Part shown: positions 8,428 through 15,617 of the stretch, piece after piece | Position numbering within the stretch: position 1 is the stretch's first letter | Layout: every line of letters starts with the position of its first letter | Assembly: GCA_012961745.1 (NCBI GenBank) | Contig: DTYT01000099.1 | Span: 1 to 16,069 of the forward strand | Origin: Kiritimatiellia bacterium | GTDB lineage: Bacteria; Verrucomicrobiota; Kiritimatiellia; B70-G9 | Length of the DNA stretch: 16,069 nt | Direction: 5' to 3' | Made by a program: the position numbers and the translations under genes | Notes under the pieces: generated by a model | What the model saw: only the letters and a program-made list of their open reading frames with translations | What the model was told of the DNA's origin: nothing | Database searches by the model: none

Positions 8428-8907
8428 TCAAGGCTGCCGGCTGAAACTGCCGCCCTCCCGTTCTCCGGGATAGTAGAGATAGGTGGTCACTTCCTCGACC
8501 ACACGCCGCCCGGCTGCCCAGCGCGGGCGTTGCCGGAAAATAAGAACGTTAACCTGATAGAGCAGCTTCCGGTCATCGGCTTCCACCCCCGGAAGCAGCT
8601 CGAACGCCTCCACCTGCTCGATTGTCCGCTGCCAGCGGTATTCATCGTAAGGGGGCTCGAATATCCCCTCTTCAGTGCCCGGCTGAATTTCTTCTTCAAG
8701 TTGCAGCGGGTGGGTCAATTCAAGCCGGGCTAGTAGGTAACGCATATCCTGGTACTCCTTGGCGCGCCGCGCCACGGCCAGGCTGCGCGCCGTGGTCGCG
8801 ACCAGGACCGTTATCCCGGTCCCCAGGATGACGAGCGCCAGCAGGACTTCCACCAGCGTAAAACCCGATGCCAGCCCTCGACTAGCGTTTTTGGCCTTCG
8901 GTCTCAT
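8428..8907 (-). CDS. gspI: Minor pseudopilin GspI
   Basis: Minor pseudopilin that starts the tip complex together with GspJ and GspK. The 159-residue protein begins with a basic leader (MRPKAKNASRG), the prepilin site SG|FTLVE (cleavage after Gly15, Glu20 at mature position 5) and the helix VLLALVILGTGITVLVATT; this FTLVEVLLALVI form is typical of GspI. The rest is a small globular domain with WQRTIE and a C-terminal strand region. The start is ATG at 8907 (a TTG directly before it is possible); only a weak GGG lies upstream, and translation may depend on ribosomes arriving from an upstream short frame. Position between H and J supports the assignment; it is longer than the shortest GspI proteins but within range. 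Confidence 0.88.
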   Translation of the reverse strand: MRPKAKNASRGLASGFTLVEVLLALVILGTGITVLVATTARSLAVARRAKEYQDMRYLLARLELTHPLQLEEEIQPGTEEGIFEPPYDEYRWQRTIEQVEAFELLPGVEADDRKLLYQVNVLIFRQRPRWAAGRRVVEEVTTYLYYPGEREGGSFSRQP

Positions 8908-9022
8908 CAAGCCCGGATTTCGGCACCCGGCCCCGGAGACCGGCCAGCTGCCGTCCCGGTGCTGGGGTCCTTTTCCTTTCCCCCATCCCTCATCCTCCCC
9001 GGTCGCCGAACCTGACCACCGA
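8908..9022 (-). other. gspH-gspI gap with possible leader ORF and hairpin
   Basis: A 115-bp gap, longer than most in this cluster. It contains GGGGAGG (8994-9000), an ATG at 8993 opening a 28-codon frame whose TGA overlaps the gspI ATG as TGATG, and an ATG at 8986 seven bases from the same GGGGAGG that reads about 10 codons into gspI in another frame. A small GGCC-CCGG / CCGG-CC hairpin lies at 8929-8945. gspI itself has no clear Shine-Dalgarno. Neither short frame resembles a known protein, so they are not called as genes. Confidence 0.3.
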
Positions 9023-9622
9023 TCAACGACCGACCCCCGTGACGTATTCGACGGTGGGAGTCCCGGAGTAAGAAGAAACCGCGATGAGCGCCCGGCGGCC
9101 GCGCTTGTCGGCGAGTTCGACGGTATAACCGTCGCACATTCCGTTGGGATAATAGTAGACCCAAGCCGATCCTTCGTACTCTTGCGACGCGCTCTCGGTG
9201 GTGACTCTCACAATCTTGACGCCGGCGGAGGTTGACCGGGAGATCAAGGGGTTCACCCGGTAGCTGATCGCGGCTTGGAGTTCCTTTTCCAGCGATCGGC
9301 CCCAGAGGTCCGCGCCTTCGAAATCGTGGACCAGGTCGGCGACCTCCGCCTCCTTCTCCTCGGCAGTCAGCTCGGCGACCTCGAACCGCCCGCGGTCGAG
9401 ATAGAAGACCAGGGCCACCTGCCTTGACTGAAGTGCGGCGCGGGCGCGCGCATAGCGTCCGGCCATGACCAGGTCGCGCACCGTGCTGCGGAGGGCGAGT
9501 CCGCGGAAGGAACCGCGGAAGACCGGCACCGCCACCGCCGCCGCGATCATCATGATGGTGACCACCAGCAGGATCTCGATGAGGGTGAAGGCTCTCGAAT
9601 CCGGGTCGGCTTCCGGCTCCAC
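9023..9622 (-). CDS. gspH: Minor pseudopilin GspH
   Basis: Minor pseudopilin, thought to link the tip complex (I-J-K) to the GspG shaft. From the GTG at 9622 the protein has 199 residues. It begins with a short leader ending DSRA, then FTLIEILLVVTIMM and the hydrophobic helix. Glu16 (mature position 5) is present, but the residue before the cleavage site is Ala instead of Gly. Next comes the GspH-like stretch LRSTVRDLVMAGRYARARAALQSR, then a globular region ending YYYPNG and a beta-rich tail. The start is supported by GGGAGG 8 bases upstream; a longer frame to 9715 would overlap gspG and has a poorer context. Placement between G and I fits GspH better than a second GspG, and the calcium loop of GspG is absent. 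Confidence 0.88.
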   Translation of the reverse strand: MEPEADPDSRAFTLIEILLVVTIMMIAAAVAVPVFRGSFRGLALRSTVRDLVMAGRYARARAALQSRQVALVFYLDRGRFEVAELTAEEKEAEVADLVHDFEGADLWGRSLEKELQAAISYRVNPLISRSTSAGVKIVRVTTESASQEYEGSAWVYYYPNGMCDGYTVELADKRGRRALIAVSSYSGTPTVEYVTGVGR

Positions 9623-9674
9623 GGCGGAGGCCTCCCGGGGCGGTCGGTGGCTGCAGTACGGCCGGGGCGCGATC

Positions 9675-10103
9675 CTACGGTTGCCAGTTGGTGATGTCGT
9701 CGTCGCTTTCCACACCGTCGGGTCCCAGTGATTTCAGGTCGAACCCGTGCGGATTCTGCACTCCCGGATAGGTGTAGACATAGTCGTTACCCCAAGGATC
9801 CTTGGGCACCCCCTTCTGCAGGTAGGGTCCATTCCAGTTCTGCGCTCCGCCGGGATTGCTCACCAGTGCCTGCAGGCTGGGAGGATAGCTGCCGTTATCC
9901 AGTTCATACAGGCTCAGAGCCGTAGATATGTTGGCGATATCCGCACGCGCCGCGGCGATTTCCGCCTGGCGTTTCCGTCCCCCCAAACGGGGAAGTGCGA
10001 CCCCTACCAGGATTCCGATGATCACCACTACCAAGAGAATCTCGATCAGCGTGAAACCATTGCGCCGCACCGCGCGCCTGCATCTGTCGTCCCGTGTTTC
10101 CAT
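9675..10103 (-). CDS. gspG: Major pseudopilin GspG
   Basis: Main building block of the periplasmic pseudopilus; inserted in the inner membrane, cleaved and methylated by prepilin peptidase. From the ATG at 10103 the protein has 142 residues, close to the usual size. The prepilin motif is NG|FTLIE, with cleavage after Gly16 and the conserved Glu at mature position 5 (Glu21), followed by the hydrophobic helix ILLVVVIIGILVGVALP. The C-terminal part has KDPWGNDY and the acidic loop LGPDGVESDDDITNW, matching the GspG calcium-binding loop (DG...ADI.NW in the family). The open frame extends further upstream to 10181, but GGAGG sits exactly 6 bases before 10103, and that start gives the usual short basic leader, so it is chosen. 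gspH follows after 52 bases. Confidence 0.95.
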   Translation of the reverse strand: METRDDRCRRAVRRNGFTLIEILLVVVIIGILVGVALPRLGGRKRQAEIAAARADIANISTALSLYELDNGSYPPSLQALVSNPGGAQNWNGPYLQKGVPKDPWGNDYVYTYPGVQNPHGFDLKSLGPDGVESDDDITNWQP

Positions 10104-10154
10104 GGTCCGCCTCCGCGTCTGCGGCCTGTTCCCCCAAAAGCCGCTGCCCCTCTC

Positions 10155-10192
10155 CCTCCGGGGATAATATACATGCTCCACCGTCCCGGAGG
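10155..10192 (-). repeat. Inverted repeat (RNA hairpin) upstream of gspG
   Basis: Perfect 8-bp arms CCTCCGGG (10185-10192 on the minus strand) and CCCGGAGG (10155-10162) are separated by 22 bases that include the AT-rich stretch TATATTAT (10164-10171). It lies in the gspF-gspG gap, ending about 50 bases before the gspG start. TATATT and TATTAT both resemble a -10 box, but no acceptable -35 lies 16-18 bases upstream. Roles to consider are an mRNA-protecting hairpin that raises the level of major pseudopilin message, or an operator around a weak internal promoter. No T-tract follows, so an intrinsic terminator is unlikely. Confidence 0.55.
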
Positions 10193-10197
10193 CAAAG

Positions 10198-11466
10198 TCA
10201 TACGTTGAGACCGCTGGTGAGATCGAAGACCGCCAGGAGCATGCTGATGGCGACGTATCCCACCAATACCGCCATGACCAGGATGAGAAGGGGTTCCAGC
10301 ACGGTGGTCAAGATCTTCACGCTTCGATCCAGTTCAGCGTCATAGCGGCGGGCGATGTGGGCCAATGCGCTGGAGGTATCTCCGCTGGCTTCGCCTACCG
10401 CGAGCATATCGGTGAGAAGCCGCGGGAACACCCGGCCTGCCGCCAGCGGCCCCGATATGCTCGCTCCATCGGTCACCCGGCTGCGAGCCCGCTGGAGCTC
10501 TTCGGCGATGACCGCATTGCCGACCGTCTTCTCCACGATAGCCAACGCTTCCAGCACGGGGACGCCGCTGGCCAGCAGGGAACCGAGCGTCCGGGCGAAA
10601 TGGGCGAACGCATTGGCCCTGACGATCTCCCGGACCACCGGCAAGCCTAACATCAGGCGGTCCCGCATATACTGCCCCCGGGGGGTCCGGATCAGCCGCC
10701 GCAGGAAGCAAACCCCGCCGACAATCCCAAGCAACAGAAGCAGCCCGTAGCGCATCAGGAATCGGCTGATCTGGATAAGGATCAGGGTGGGCAGCGGCAG
10801 TGTACCCCCCAGTTCCGCGAAAATCGCGGTAAAGCGTGGAACCACAAAGACCATGGCGAACACCAACACCAGCGCTCCGAAGCTCAGTACGATGGCCGGG
10901 TAGATCAGCGCCATGATCACCTTCTCCCGCGCTTCCTGTACCCGCTCGTAGTGACGGGTAAGGGTCTCGAGGCTGCGGGCCAGTTGGCCGCTGGCTTCCC
11001 CGGCGCGCACCATGGCGACGAAAAGCGGGGGGAAGGTTCCCGGCCAGCGCGCCAGGGCCTGCGAAAGGCTGGAACCCCGGACGATCTCGTCACGCAGATC
11101 CGCGGCGATGACATCCCGCGCGCGCCCGGTCTTCCGCCGGGACAGCGTGGCCAGGGCGTTACCCAGCTTCATACCCGAAGCCAGAAGGTCGCTGAGCTCA
11201 CTGGTGAAGATCAGCAGCTCGCGCATGCCCATGCGCAGCCGCTTCCTGCCCGGCAGGACCCGCCGGGAAGCGGGCGCGGCGCTCTGGTCCGAGCCCGTGG
11301 AAACCCGTTCGATTTGCGTGGTCCCCGTTTCACCGCCTTCCTGCATTCGTACGGGTACCAGGCCCTGCTTCTCGAGGATGGCCACCGCGGCGCGGCGATC
11401 GGCAGCCTCCAGGACTCCGGAGCGACGTTCACCGGAGCGCGTAACTGCAGTATACGAGAATCGCAT
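10198..11466 (-). CDS. gspF: Type II secretion inner-membrane platform protein GspF
   Basis: Polytopic inner-membrane protein that works with the GspE ATPase to insert pseudopilin subunits into the growing pseudopilus. At 422 residues it has the normal length. It carries the duplicated T2SSF domain: first copy about 84-210 with MVRAGEASGQL (152-162), second copy about 287-410 with MLAVGEASGDT (354-364). Membrane segments are visible at about 189-211, 238-258 and 388-412. The N-terminal 40 residues (FSYTAVTRSGERRSGVLEA) match the usual GspF start. ATG at 11466 is preceded by GGGG at 5 bases. The gap to gspE is 107 bases and holds a palindrome; the gap to gspG is 94 bases and holds an inverted repeat. 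Confidence 0.95.
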   Translation of the reverse strand: MRFSYTAVTRSGERRSGVLEAADRRAAVAILEKQGLVPVRMQEGGETGTTQIERVSTGSDQSAAPASRRVLPGRKRLRMGMRELLIFTSELSDLLASGMKLGNALATLSRRKTGRARDVIAADLRDEIVRGSSLSQALARWPGTFPPLFVAMVRAGEASGQLARSLETLTRHYERVQEAREKVIMALIYPAIVLSFGALVLVFAMVFVVPRFTAIFAELGGTLPLPTLILIQISRFLMRYGLLLLLGIVGGVCFLRRLIRTPRGQYMRDRLMLGLPVVREIVRANAFAHFARTLGSLLASGVPVLEALAIVEKTVGNAVIAEELQRARSRVTDGASISGPLAAGRVFPRLLTDMLAVGEASGDTSSALAHIARRYDAELDRSVKILTTVLEPLLILVMAVLVGYVAISMLLAVFDLTSGLNV

Positions 11467-11483
11467 CTTGACCCCGGGCTATT

Positions 11484-11497
11484 CTGCCGCGCGGCAG
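11484..11497. repeat. 14-bp perfect palindrome between gspE and gspF
   Basis: CTGCCGCGCGGCAG reads the same on both strands. It lies in the 107-bp gap, ending 17 bases before the gspF start codon and about 8 bases before its GGGG ribosome binding site. As RNA it could fold into a 5-bp stem with a GCGC loop; as DNA it could be a dimeric protein site. No T-tract follows, so it is not a standard terminator. Confidence 0.5.
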
Positions 11498-11573
11498 CAC
11501 GCTTTGCAACCCGACTGCCTGTCAAGCGGGGTGGTGGTGGCAGGTCGCCCCCGCGGACCGGCCGGACGGACAT

Positions 11574-13295
11574 TCAGGCGGGCCGGTCCTGCTGATCCTC
11601 TTCGGAAACGCGCAGCACCTCGGCAATGGTGGTGGTCCCGGCCAGAACCTTGTCCCAGCCGTCCAGGCGGAGGGTGTGCATGCCCAGGTGGAGTGCCTCG
11701 TTCTTGATTTCATTCGCGGAGGCCCGGGCTACTATGAGACGGCGGATGTCGTCGCCCAGAACCAGTATCTCGTAGATTCCGGTCCGCCCCCAGTATCCGG
11801 TCATCCGGCAATCCTCACAACCGACCGCCTCGTAGATGGTTCCGTCGGCCAGCCTCTCCAGGGGGAAGCCTATGTTCCGCAGGAAGGCCTCGTTGACCTG
11901 CGCCGCACGGCGGCATTTGAGGCACAGCTTCCGCACCAAGCGCTGCGCCACCAGTCCTTCCACCGATGACGCCACCAGGTACGGCTCGATGCCCATATCC
12001 AGCAGCCGGGTGATGGCGCCGGCCGCATCGTTGGTGTGCAGGGTGCTGAACACCAAGTGCCCGGTCAGGGCCGCCCGGATGGCGATATCCGCCGTCTCGC
12101 GGTCCCGGATCTCGCCCACCATGATGACATCGGGATCCTGCCGCAGGATGTGACGGAGGCCGATGGCGAAAGTCAACCCGATCTCCGGCCTCACCTGGAT
12201 CTGGTTGACCCCTTCCATCTCGTATTCGATCGGATCCTCGATGGTAATGATCCGCTTATCCACCGAGTTGATAGTGTGCAGCCAGGCGTAAAGGGAAGTG
12301 GTCTTGCCGGATCCGGTGGGACCGGTGACCAGCAGAATGCCGTGGGGTTTATGGATCAGGCGCTGCAGCACGGCTTCGTCCTTGCGGCTGAGCCCCAGCC
12401 TGTCCATTCCCAGCAGGCCGCTGCTGCGCATCAGCAGCCGCAGACTGACGCTCTCGCCGTAGACCGTGGGCATGGTGGACACGCGCACGTCGATTTCCTC
12501 GCCCTTGATCCGCAGGCTGATCCGTCCATCCTGAGGCAGGCGTTTCTCGGCAATGTCCATGTTGGCCATCACCTTGATGCGCGAGATGATGGCCGACTGA
12601 AACCGCTTCAGTTGCGCCGGCACGGGGGCCTCGTGCAGCACGCCGTCTATGCGGTAGCGGATCCTCAACTCGGTTTCCATGGGCTCGAGATGGATGTCGG
12701 TGGCCCGGTCTTGATAGGCCTCCCAGATGATCTGGTTGACGAACTTGACCACCGAGGCCTCCTGATTCGTCTCCTCCAGATCCTCGGTGCGCATCTCTTC
12801 TTCCGACGAAACCTCAATACGGCCGTCTTCCATGATGCGCTCAATGGTATCGGCACCGACGCCGTAGAATCGCTTGGCCGCCTTGGAAATCTCCTCGGCA
12901 GTACACAGCACGAAACGGATACGCAGCCCGGAGGCCAGCCGCAGCGCCTCCGCCAGCCCCTGGGCGAAGGGATCGTGAGTGGCCACCTTGAGCGTTCCGT
13001 TCCCGGCGGCTACCGGCACCACGTTGAATTGAAAGACCACGCGGGTGGGAAGTTTTTCCAGCACCTGCTGATCAATGGTAAGATCGGACAATCGCAGGTA
13101 CTCCATGCCCGTGGCCGCGCCCAAGGCGCGCAGGAATTCTTCTTCCCCGGCAAGCCCCAGTTCCACCACCGCCTCGACAAGTGGAATCCCCTTCTCCCGT
13201 TGGTGGCGAAGAATTCTCTGTACCTGGGCCGGGTCGAAGAGGCCGCAACTTTCAAGGACGCCGGTCAGGCTGGGTCTGGCAGGAGCGGCTGTCAT
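11574..13295 (-). CDS. gspE: Type II secretion ATPase GspE
   Basis: Cytoplasmic hexameric ATPase that powers pseudopilus assembly by acting on the GspF/GspL platform. The 573-residue protein has the usual length. Domains in order: MshEN-like N-terminal domain (about 1-150), linker, the N2 region (ATDIHLEP at 198-205, RIDGVL at 215-220) and the RecA-like ATPase. Key motifs are Walker A GPTGSGKT (325-332), Asp box TIEDPIEY (351-358), Walker B region DPDVIMVGEIRD with Glu395, and His box STLHTND with His420. Two Cys pairs, CLKC (458/461) and CEDC (493/496), form the zinc-binding C-domain typical of GspE and PilB. The ATG start is 20 bases behind a strong promoter; a Shine-Dalgarno is weak (GGGGTGA about 15 bases upstream). 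By motifs alone it could be a type IV pilus PilB, but the following gspF-G-H-I-J-K-L-M-D genes make GspE the better name. Confidence 0.96.
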   Translation of the reverse strand: MTAAPARPSLTGVLESCGLFDPAQVQRILRHQREKGIPLVEAVVELGLAGEEEFLRALGAATGMEYLRLSDLTIDQQVLEKLPTRVVFQFNVVPVAAGNGTLKVATHDPFAQGLAEALRLASGLRIRFVLCTAEEISKAAKRFYGVGADTIERIMEDGRIEVSSEEEMRTEDLEETNQEASVVKFVNQIIWEAYQDRATDIHLEPMETELRIRYRIDGVLHEAPVPAQLKRFQSAIISRIKVMANMDIAEKRLPQDGRISLRIKGEEIDVRVSTMPTVYGESVSLRLLMRSSGLLGMDRLGLSRKDEAVLQRLIHKPHGILLVTGPTGSGKTTSLYAWLHTINSVDKRIITIEDPIEYEMEGVNQIQVRPEIGLTFAIGLRHILRQDPDVIMVGEIRDRETADIAIRAALTGHLVFSTLHTNDAAGAITRLLDMGIEPYLVASSVEGLVAQRLVRKLCLKCRRAAQVNEAFLRNIGFPLERLADGTIYEAVGCEDCRMTGYWGRTGIYEILVLGDDIRRLIVARASANEIKNEALHLGMHTLRLDGWDKVLAGTTTIAEVLRVSEEDQQDRPA

Positions 13296-13322
13296 CCGTC
13301 GGTCACTGGCTCACCCCGGTTC

Positions 13323-13351
13323 AAAATACGGCCGCCGGTTTTCTCTGTCAA
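13323..13351 (-). promoter_or_regulatory. Sigma70-type promoter of the gsp operon
   Basis: Minus strand: a perfect TTGACA (13346-13351), a 17-base spacer, then TATTTT (13323-13328). Transcription would start near 13316, giving a leader of about 20 bases before the gspE ATG at 13295. It sits alone in the 95-bp gap between kinase and gspE, so it is the natural promoter for gspE and the genes behind it. Confidence 0.65.
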
Positions 13352-13390
13352 TCGGTGCGACGACCGGCCCGCCATCGGCTGCCGTAAAGT

Positions 13391-15523
13391 TCACGCATCC
13401 GTTTGCAGCATCTCTTCTACGGCGGCGGCGAGCTGGTCGAGGGTGAAGGGCTTCTCGATCAGTCGTTCCTGGGTGCCGATGCACCTGCCTGCCACGGTGT
13501 CGTCCGCGGAATAGCCGGAAATGAACAGCACGCGGCAGCCGGGAACCATTTGGCGCAGCTTCTCAACCAGCTCTTTCCCACTCATCCCGGGCATCACCAG
13601 ATCACTGATAATCAGCTTGATCTCTGCGGTCCGATTCCGGGCCAGTTCCAAGCCCACCCTGCCATCCGCCGCCTCCAGGACACGATAACCCAGGGACTTC
13701 AGCTTCCGAGAAATCAGCGCTCGGATGGCAGCCTCGTCCTCCACCACCAGGACCAGCCCCTTGCCCGAATCGTTTGCGGGCCTTCCGCGCTCCTTGCTGC
13801 CGGTCTCTCGGGCCCCCTGATTCTCCTCCGCCAGGGGAAGGTAAATGCGGAAGATAGAGCCCTTCCCCGGCACACTCTCAACCATGACATCTCCACCCCG
13901 ATTCTGGACCAGTCCGTAAACCGACGAAAGGCCCAGCCCGCGCCGACGCAGATCCGATCGGGTGCTGAAGAAGGGCTCGAATACGCGCTGCAAAGTTTCC
14001 TCGTCCATCCCTATACCCGTATCGGCCACGCTGATCATCGCGTACCGGCCAGGCCCCAGCTTGAGGTGCTTCCGGCAATAGTCCTGGTCCAGTTCCACGG
14101 GCCCGACACTGACAGTTATCATGGCCGGCTGCCCGGCGCGGGCGCCCTTTTGCAATACGGCGTCGCGGGCATTGACCACCAGCTCGAGCACCACTTGCCG
14201 GATCTCCGAGGGATCGGCTTTGACGCGGCAGGTCTCCCGGGACAGCTTCACCACCAGCCCCACCTCCTCGCCAATCACCCGGCGCAGGAACTCCTCGATC
14301 TGGGCCACCTCGCTCCTCAGATCTATTATGCGCTCACCCCGTACCTGCGACCGGCTGAAGGCAAGCAACTGGCGGGTCAACGTGACGGCCCGTTCGCCGG
14401 CCTCTCGTATGCGCTCGATGTCCCCCCGGATGGGATCGCCGTCATCCAGCTCCCCCAGGATCAATTCCACTACACCGAGTATGGAAGTCAGGATATTGTT
14501 GAAATCGTGCGCGATACCCGCGGCCAATCGGCCGATCGCCTCCAGTTTCTGCGCATGGAGCAACTCGCTTTCCAATCGCCGTTCCCGGGTGACATCCCGG
14601 TGGCATCCCCGGTACCCGACGCATGTTCCCGAAGCATCCCGCAAAGGCACCGCAAAGGTCTCACAAATCACCTGGCCCCCATCCCGCCGGACCAGACGCA
14701 TGCCCAGGGCCTCCACCCGCTGGTCGCGCTCGATCGCCTCTTGCAGCGAGGCGACCAGCGGCCTGCGCAACTGCGGGGGGGCAAACTCGTCCATCTTCCT
14801 GCCCAGTACTTCTTCCGGCCGGTATCCCAGCAGGCGCTCCACGGCCGGGCTGGAGTACGTGTAGCGCCAGGTCCGATCGGTTTCCCAGATCCACTCACGG
14901 CTCAGATCGGCGATCTGCTCGAAACGGCTTTCACTGGCCTTGAGAGCCACACGGGCGCGGGCGATTTCCATGGCATTGACCAGCACCTCGGTAAAAAGGG
15001 TCAGGTACTCCAGCTCCTGTTGCGGGATCGGCCGTCGGGACATCCGGTTGTCTACGCTGATCACACCGTAGATCTTCCCGCCGCGGCGCAGGACCACCAA
15101 GTCGGCGGTGATGCCTTCCTCCCCGGGACGCGGCAGCGGTTCCCCGACGATGCACCCGCGTACAAAGGTCGCCCCTTGCTGTATCCGGCGAAAATATTGC
15201 GGCTGAATCGCCCAGACGATGTGTCGCTCGTCGGTGGTCTTGCCGTCCAAGCCGGTACCGAAAGTTCCCCGGAACCAGCCGATGCTGTCATCCCAGATGA
15301 ACAAGCCTACCCGGTCGAAACCCAGTTCCTCCCGCACGCCCTCGACTATCGCGCGGCATATGCCCTCCACGGATTCCTGCGCGGTTACCCGGCCCAAAAC
15401 CCTGAGGACCCGACCCTTGGCCTCCTCGGCCGCCCGCACCCGTTCCAGTTCCGCACGCAGGCCTTCGTTCGTTCTCGAAGATCCGCGCCGGCCACCTTTC
15501 GTGTCCTTTCTGGCTTCGCTCAC
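13391..15523 (-). CDS. Soluble hybrid sensor histidine kinase (GAF-PAS-HisKA-HATPase-REC)
   Basis: Signal-transduction kinase predicted to autophosphorylate on His and pass phosphate to its own receiver. Counting 710 residues from the GTG at 15523: short coiled coil about 18-45, GAF-like domain about 45-185, PAS domain about 195-315 (WIWETD, LLGYRPEEVLG, YRGCHRDVT), HisKA with phospho-acceptor His339 in the motif HDFNNI, HATPase with N box VVNARDA (Asn451), G1 box DTGIGM (501-506) and G2 GLGLS (530-534), then a receiver domain with acidic VEDE, phospho-acceptor Asp641 in SDLVMPGMSG, and Lys691 in EKPF. No membrane segment or signal peptide is visible, so it should sense a cytoplasmic cue. The open frame extends to a GTG at 15643 overlapping fusA, but that start has no good Shine-Dalgarno, and a promoter lies inside the extra stretch; CGGGG sits 6 bases before the GTG at 15523. 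No separate response regulator or output domain is adjacent, so the target is unknown. Confidence 0.9.
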   Translation of the reverse strand: MSEARKDTKGGRRGSSRTNEGLRAELERVRAAEEAKGRVLRVLGRVTAQESVEGICRAIVEGVREELGFDRVGLFIWDDSIGWFRGTFGTGLDGKTTDERHIVWAIQPQYFRRIQQGATFVRGCIVGEPLPRPGEEGITADLVVLRRGGKIYGVISVDNRMSRRPIPQQELEYLTLFTEVLVNAMEIARARVALKASESRFEQIADLSREWIWETDRTWRYTYSSPAVERLLGYRPEEVLGRKMDEFAPPQLRRPLVASLQEAIERDQRVEALGMRLVRRDGGQVICETFAVPLRDASGTCVGYRGCHRDVTRERRLESELLHAQKLEAIGRLAAGIAHDFNNILTSILGVVELILGELDDGDPIRGDIERIREAGERAVTLTRQLLAFSRSQVRGERIIDLRSEVAQIEEFLRRVIGEEVGLVVKLSRETCRVKADPSEIRQVVLELVVNARDAVLQKGARAGQPAMITVSVGPVELDQDYCRKHLKLGPGRYAMISVADTGIGMDEETLQRVFEPFFSTRSDLRRRGLGLSSVYGLVQNRGGDVMVESVPGKGSIFRIYLPLAEENQGARETGSKERGRPANDSGKGLVLVVEDEAAIRALISRKLKSLGYRVLEAADGRVGLELARNRTAEIKLIISDLVMPGMSGKELVEKLRQMVPGCRVLFISGYSADDTVAGRCIGTQERLIEKPFTLDQLAAAVEEMLQTDA

Positions 15524-15553
15524 CAACGGCCCCGAAGTGAACTTAACGATCTT

Positions 15554-15582
15554 AAAATAGAACCCGGGCACCGCAGATTCAA
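15554..15582 (-). promoter_or_regulatory. Sigma70-type promoter of the hybrid kinase gene
   Basis: Read on the minus strand, TTGAAT (15577-15582) is followed after exactly 17 bases by TATTTT (15554-15559). Four of six bases match consensus in each box. It lies in the gap after the EF-G stop, and transcription would begin near 15547, about 25 bases before the GTG start preferred for the kinase. The same spacing and the same TATTTT box occur in the promoter in front of gspE, which makes chance less likely. Confidence 0.5.
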
Positions 15583-15617
15583 GAAAAGTAACCACCCCGC
15601 CCAGTCCGCGCGCACCT

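Noticed and set aside
8907..9164. An 85-codon minus-strand frame across the end of gspH and the gap before gspI
   Set aside because: Arg/Gly-rich, no domain, and most of it overlaps the conserved GspH C-terminus in another frame. Only its last 28 codons are considered, as a possible leader.
10164..10171. A standard sigma70 promoter for gspG using TATATT or TATTAT
   Set aside because: No acceptable -35 lies 16-18 bases upstream; the nearest candidate, TTTGCC, is 19 bases away and matches poorly. Kept only as part of the inverted-repeat observation.
11481..11525. A separate promoter for gspF (TTGACA at 11520-11525, or TTGCAA-17-CAGAAT)
   Set aside because: The TTGACA has no -10 box at a suitable distance, and the second pair would start transcription about 8 bases before the ATG, leaving no intact ribosome binding site.
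10198..13295. A type IV pilus locus (pilB-pilC-pilA) instead of type II secretion
   Set aside because: The GspG calcium-loop signature, the H-I-J-K minor pseudopilins including a GspK with helix-hairpin-helix, and the GspL-M-D block fit T2SS; no pilT, pilQ or pilP-type gene is present.
12036..13514. A 492-codon plus-strand open frame opposite gspE
   Set aside because: No domain is recognisable, and it spans gspE, its promoter and the end of the kinase gene. It is a shadow of GspE codon use.
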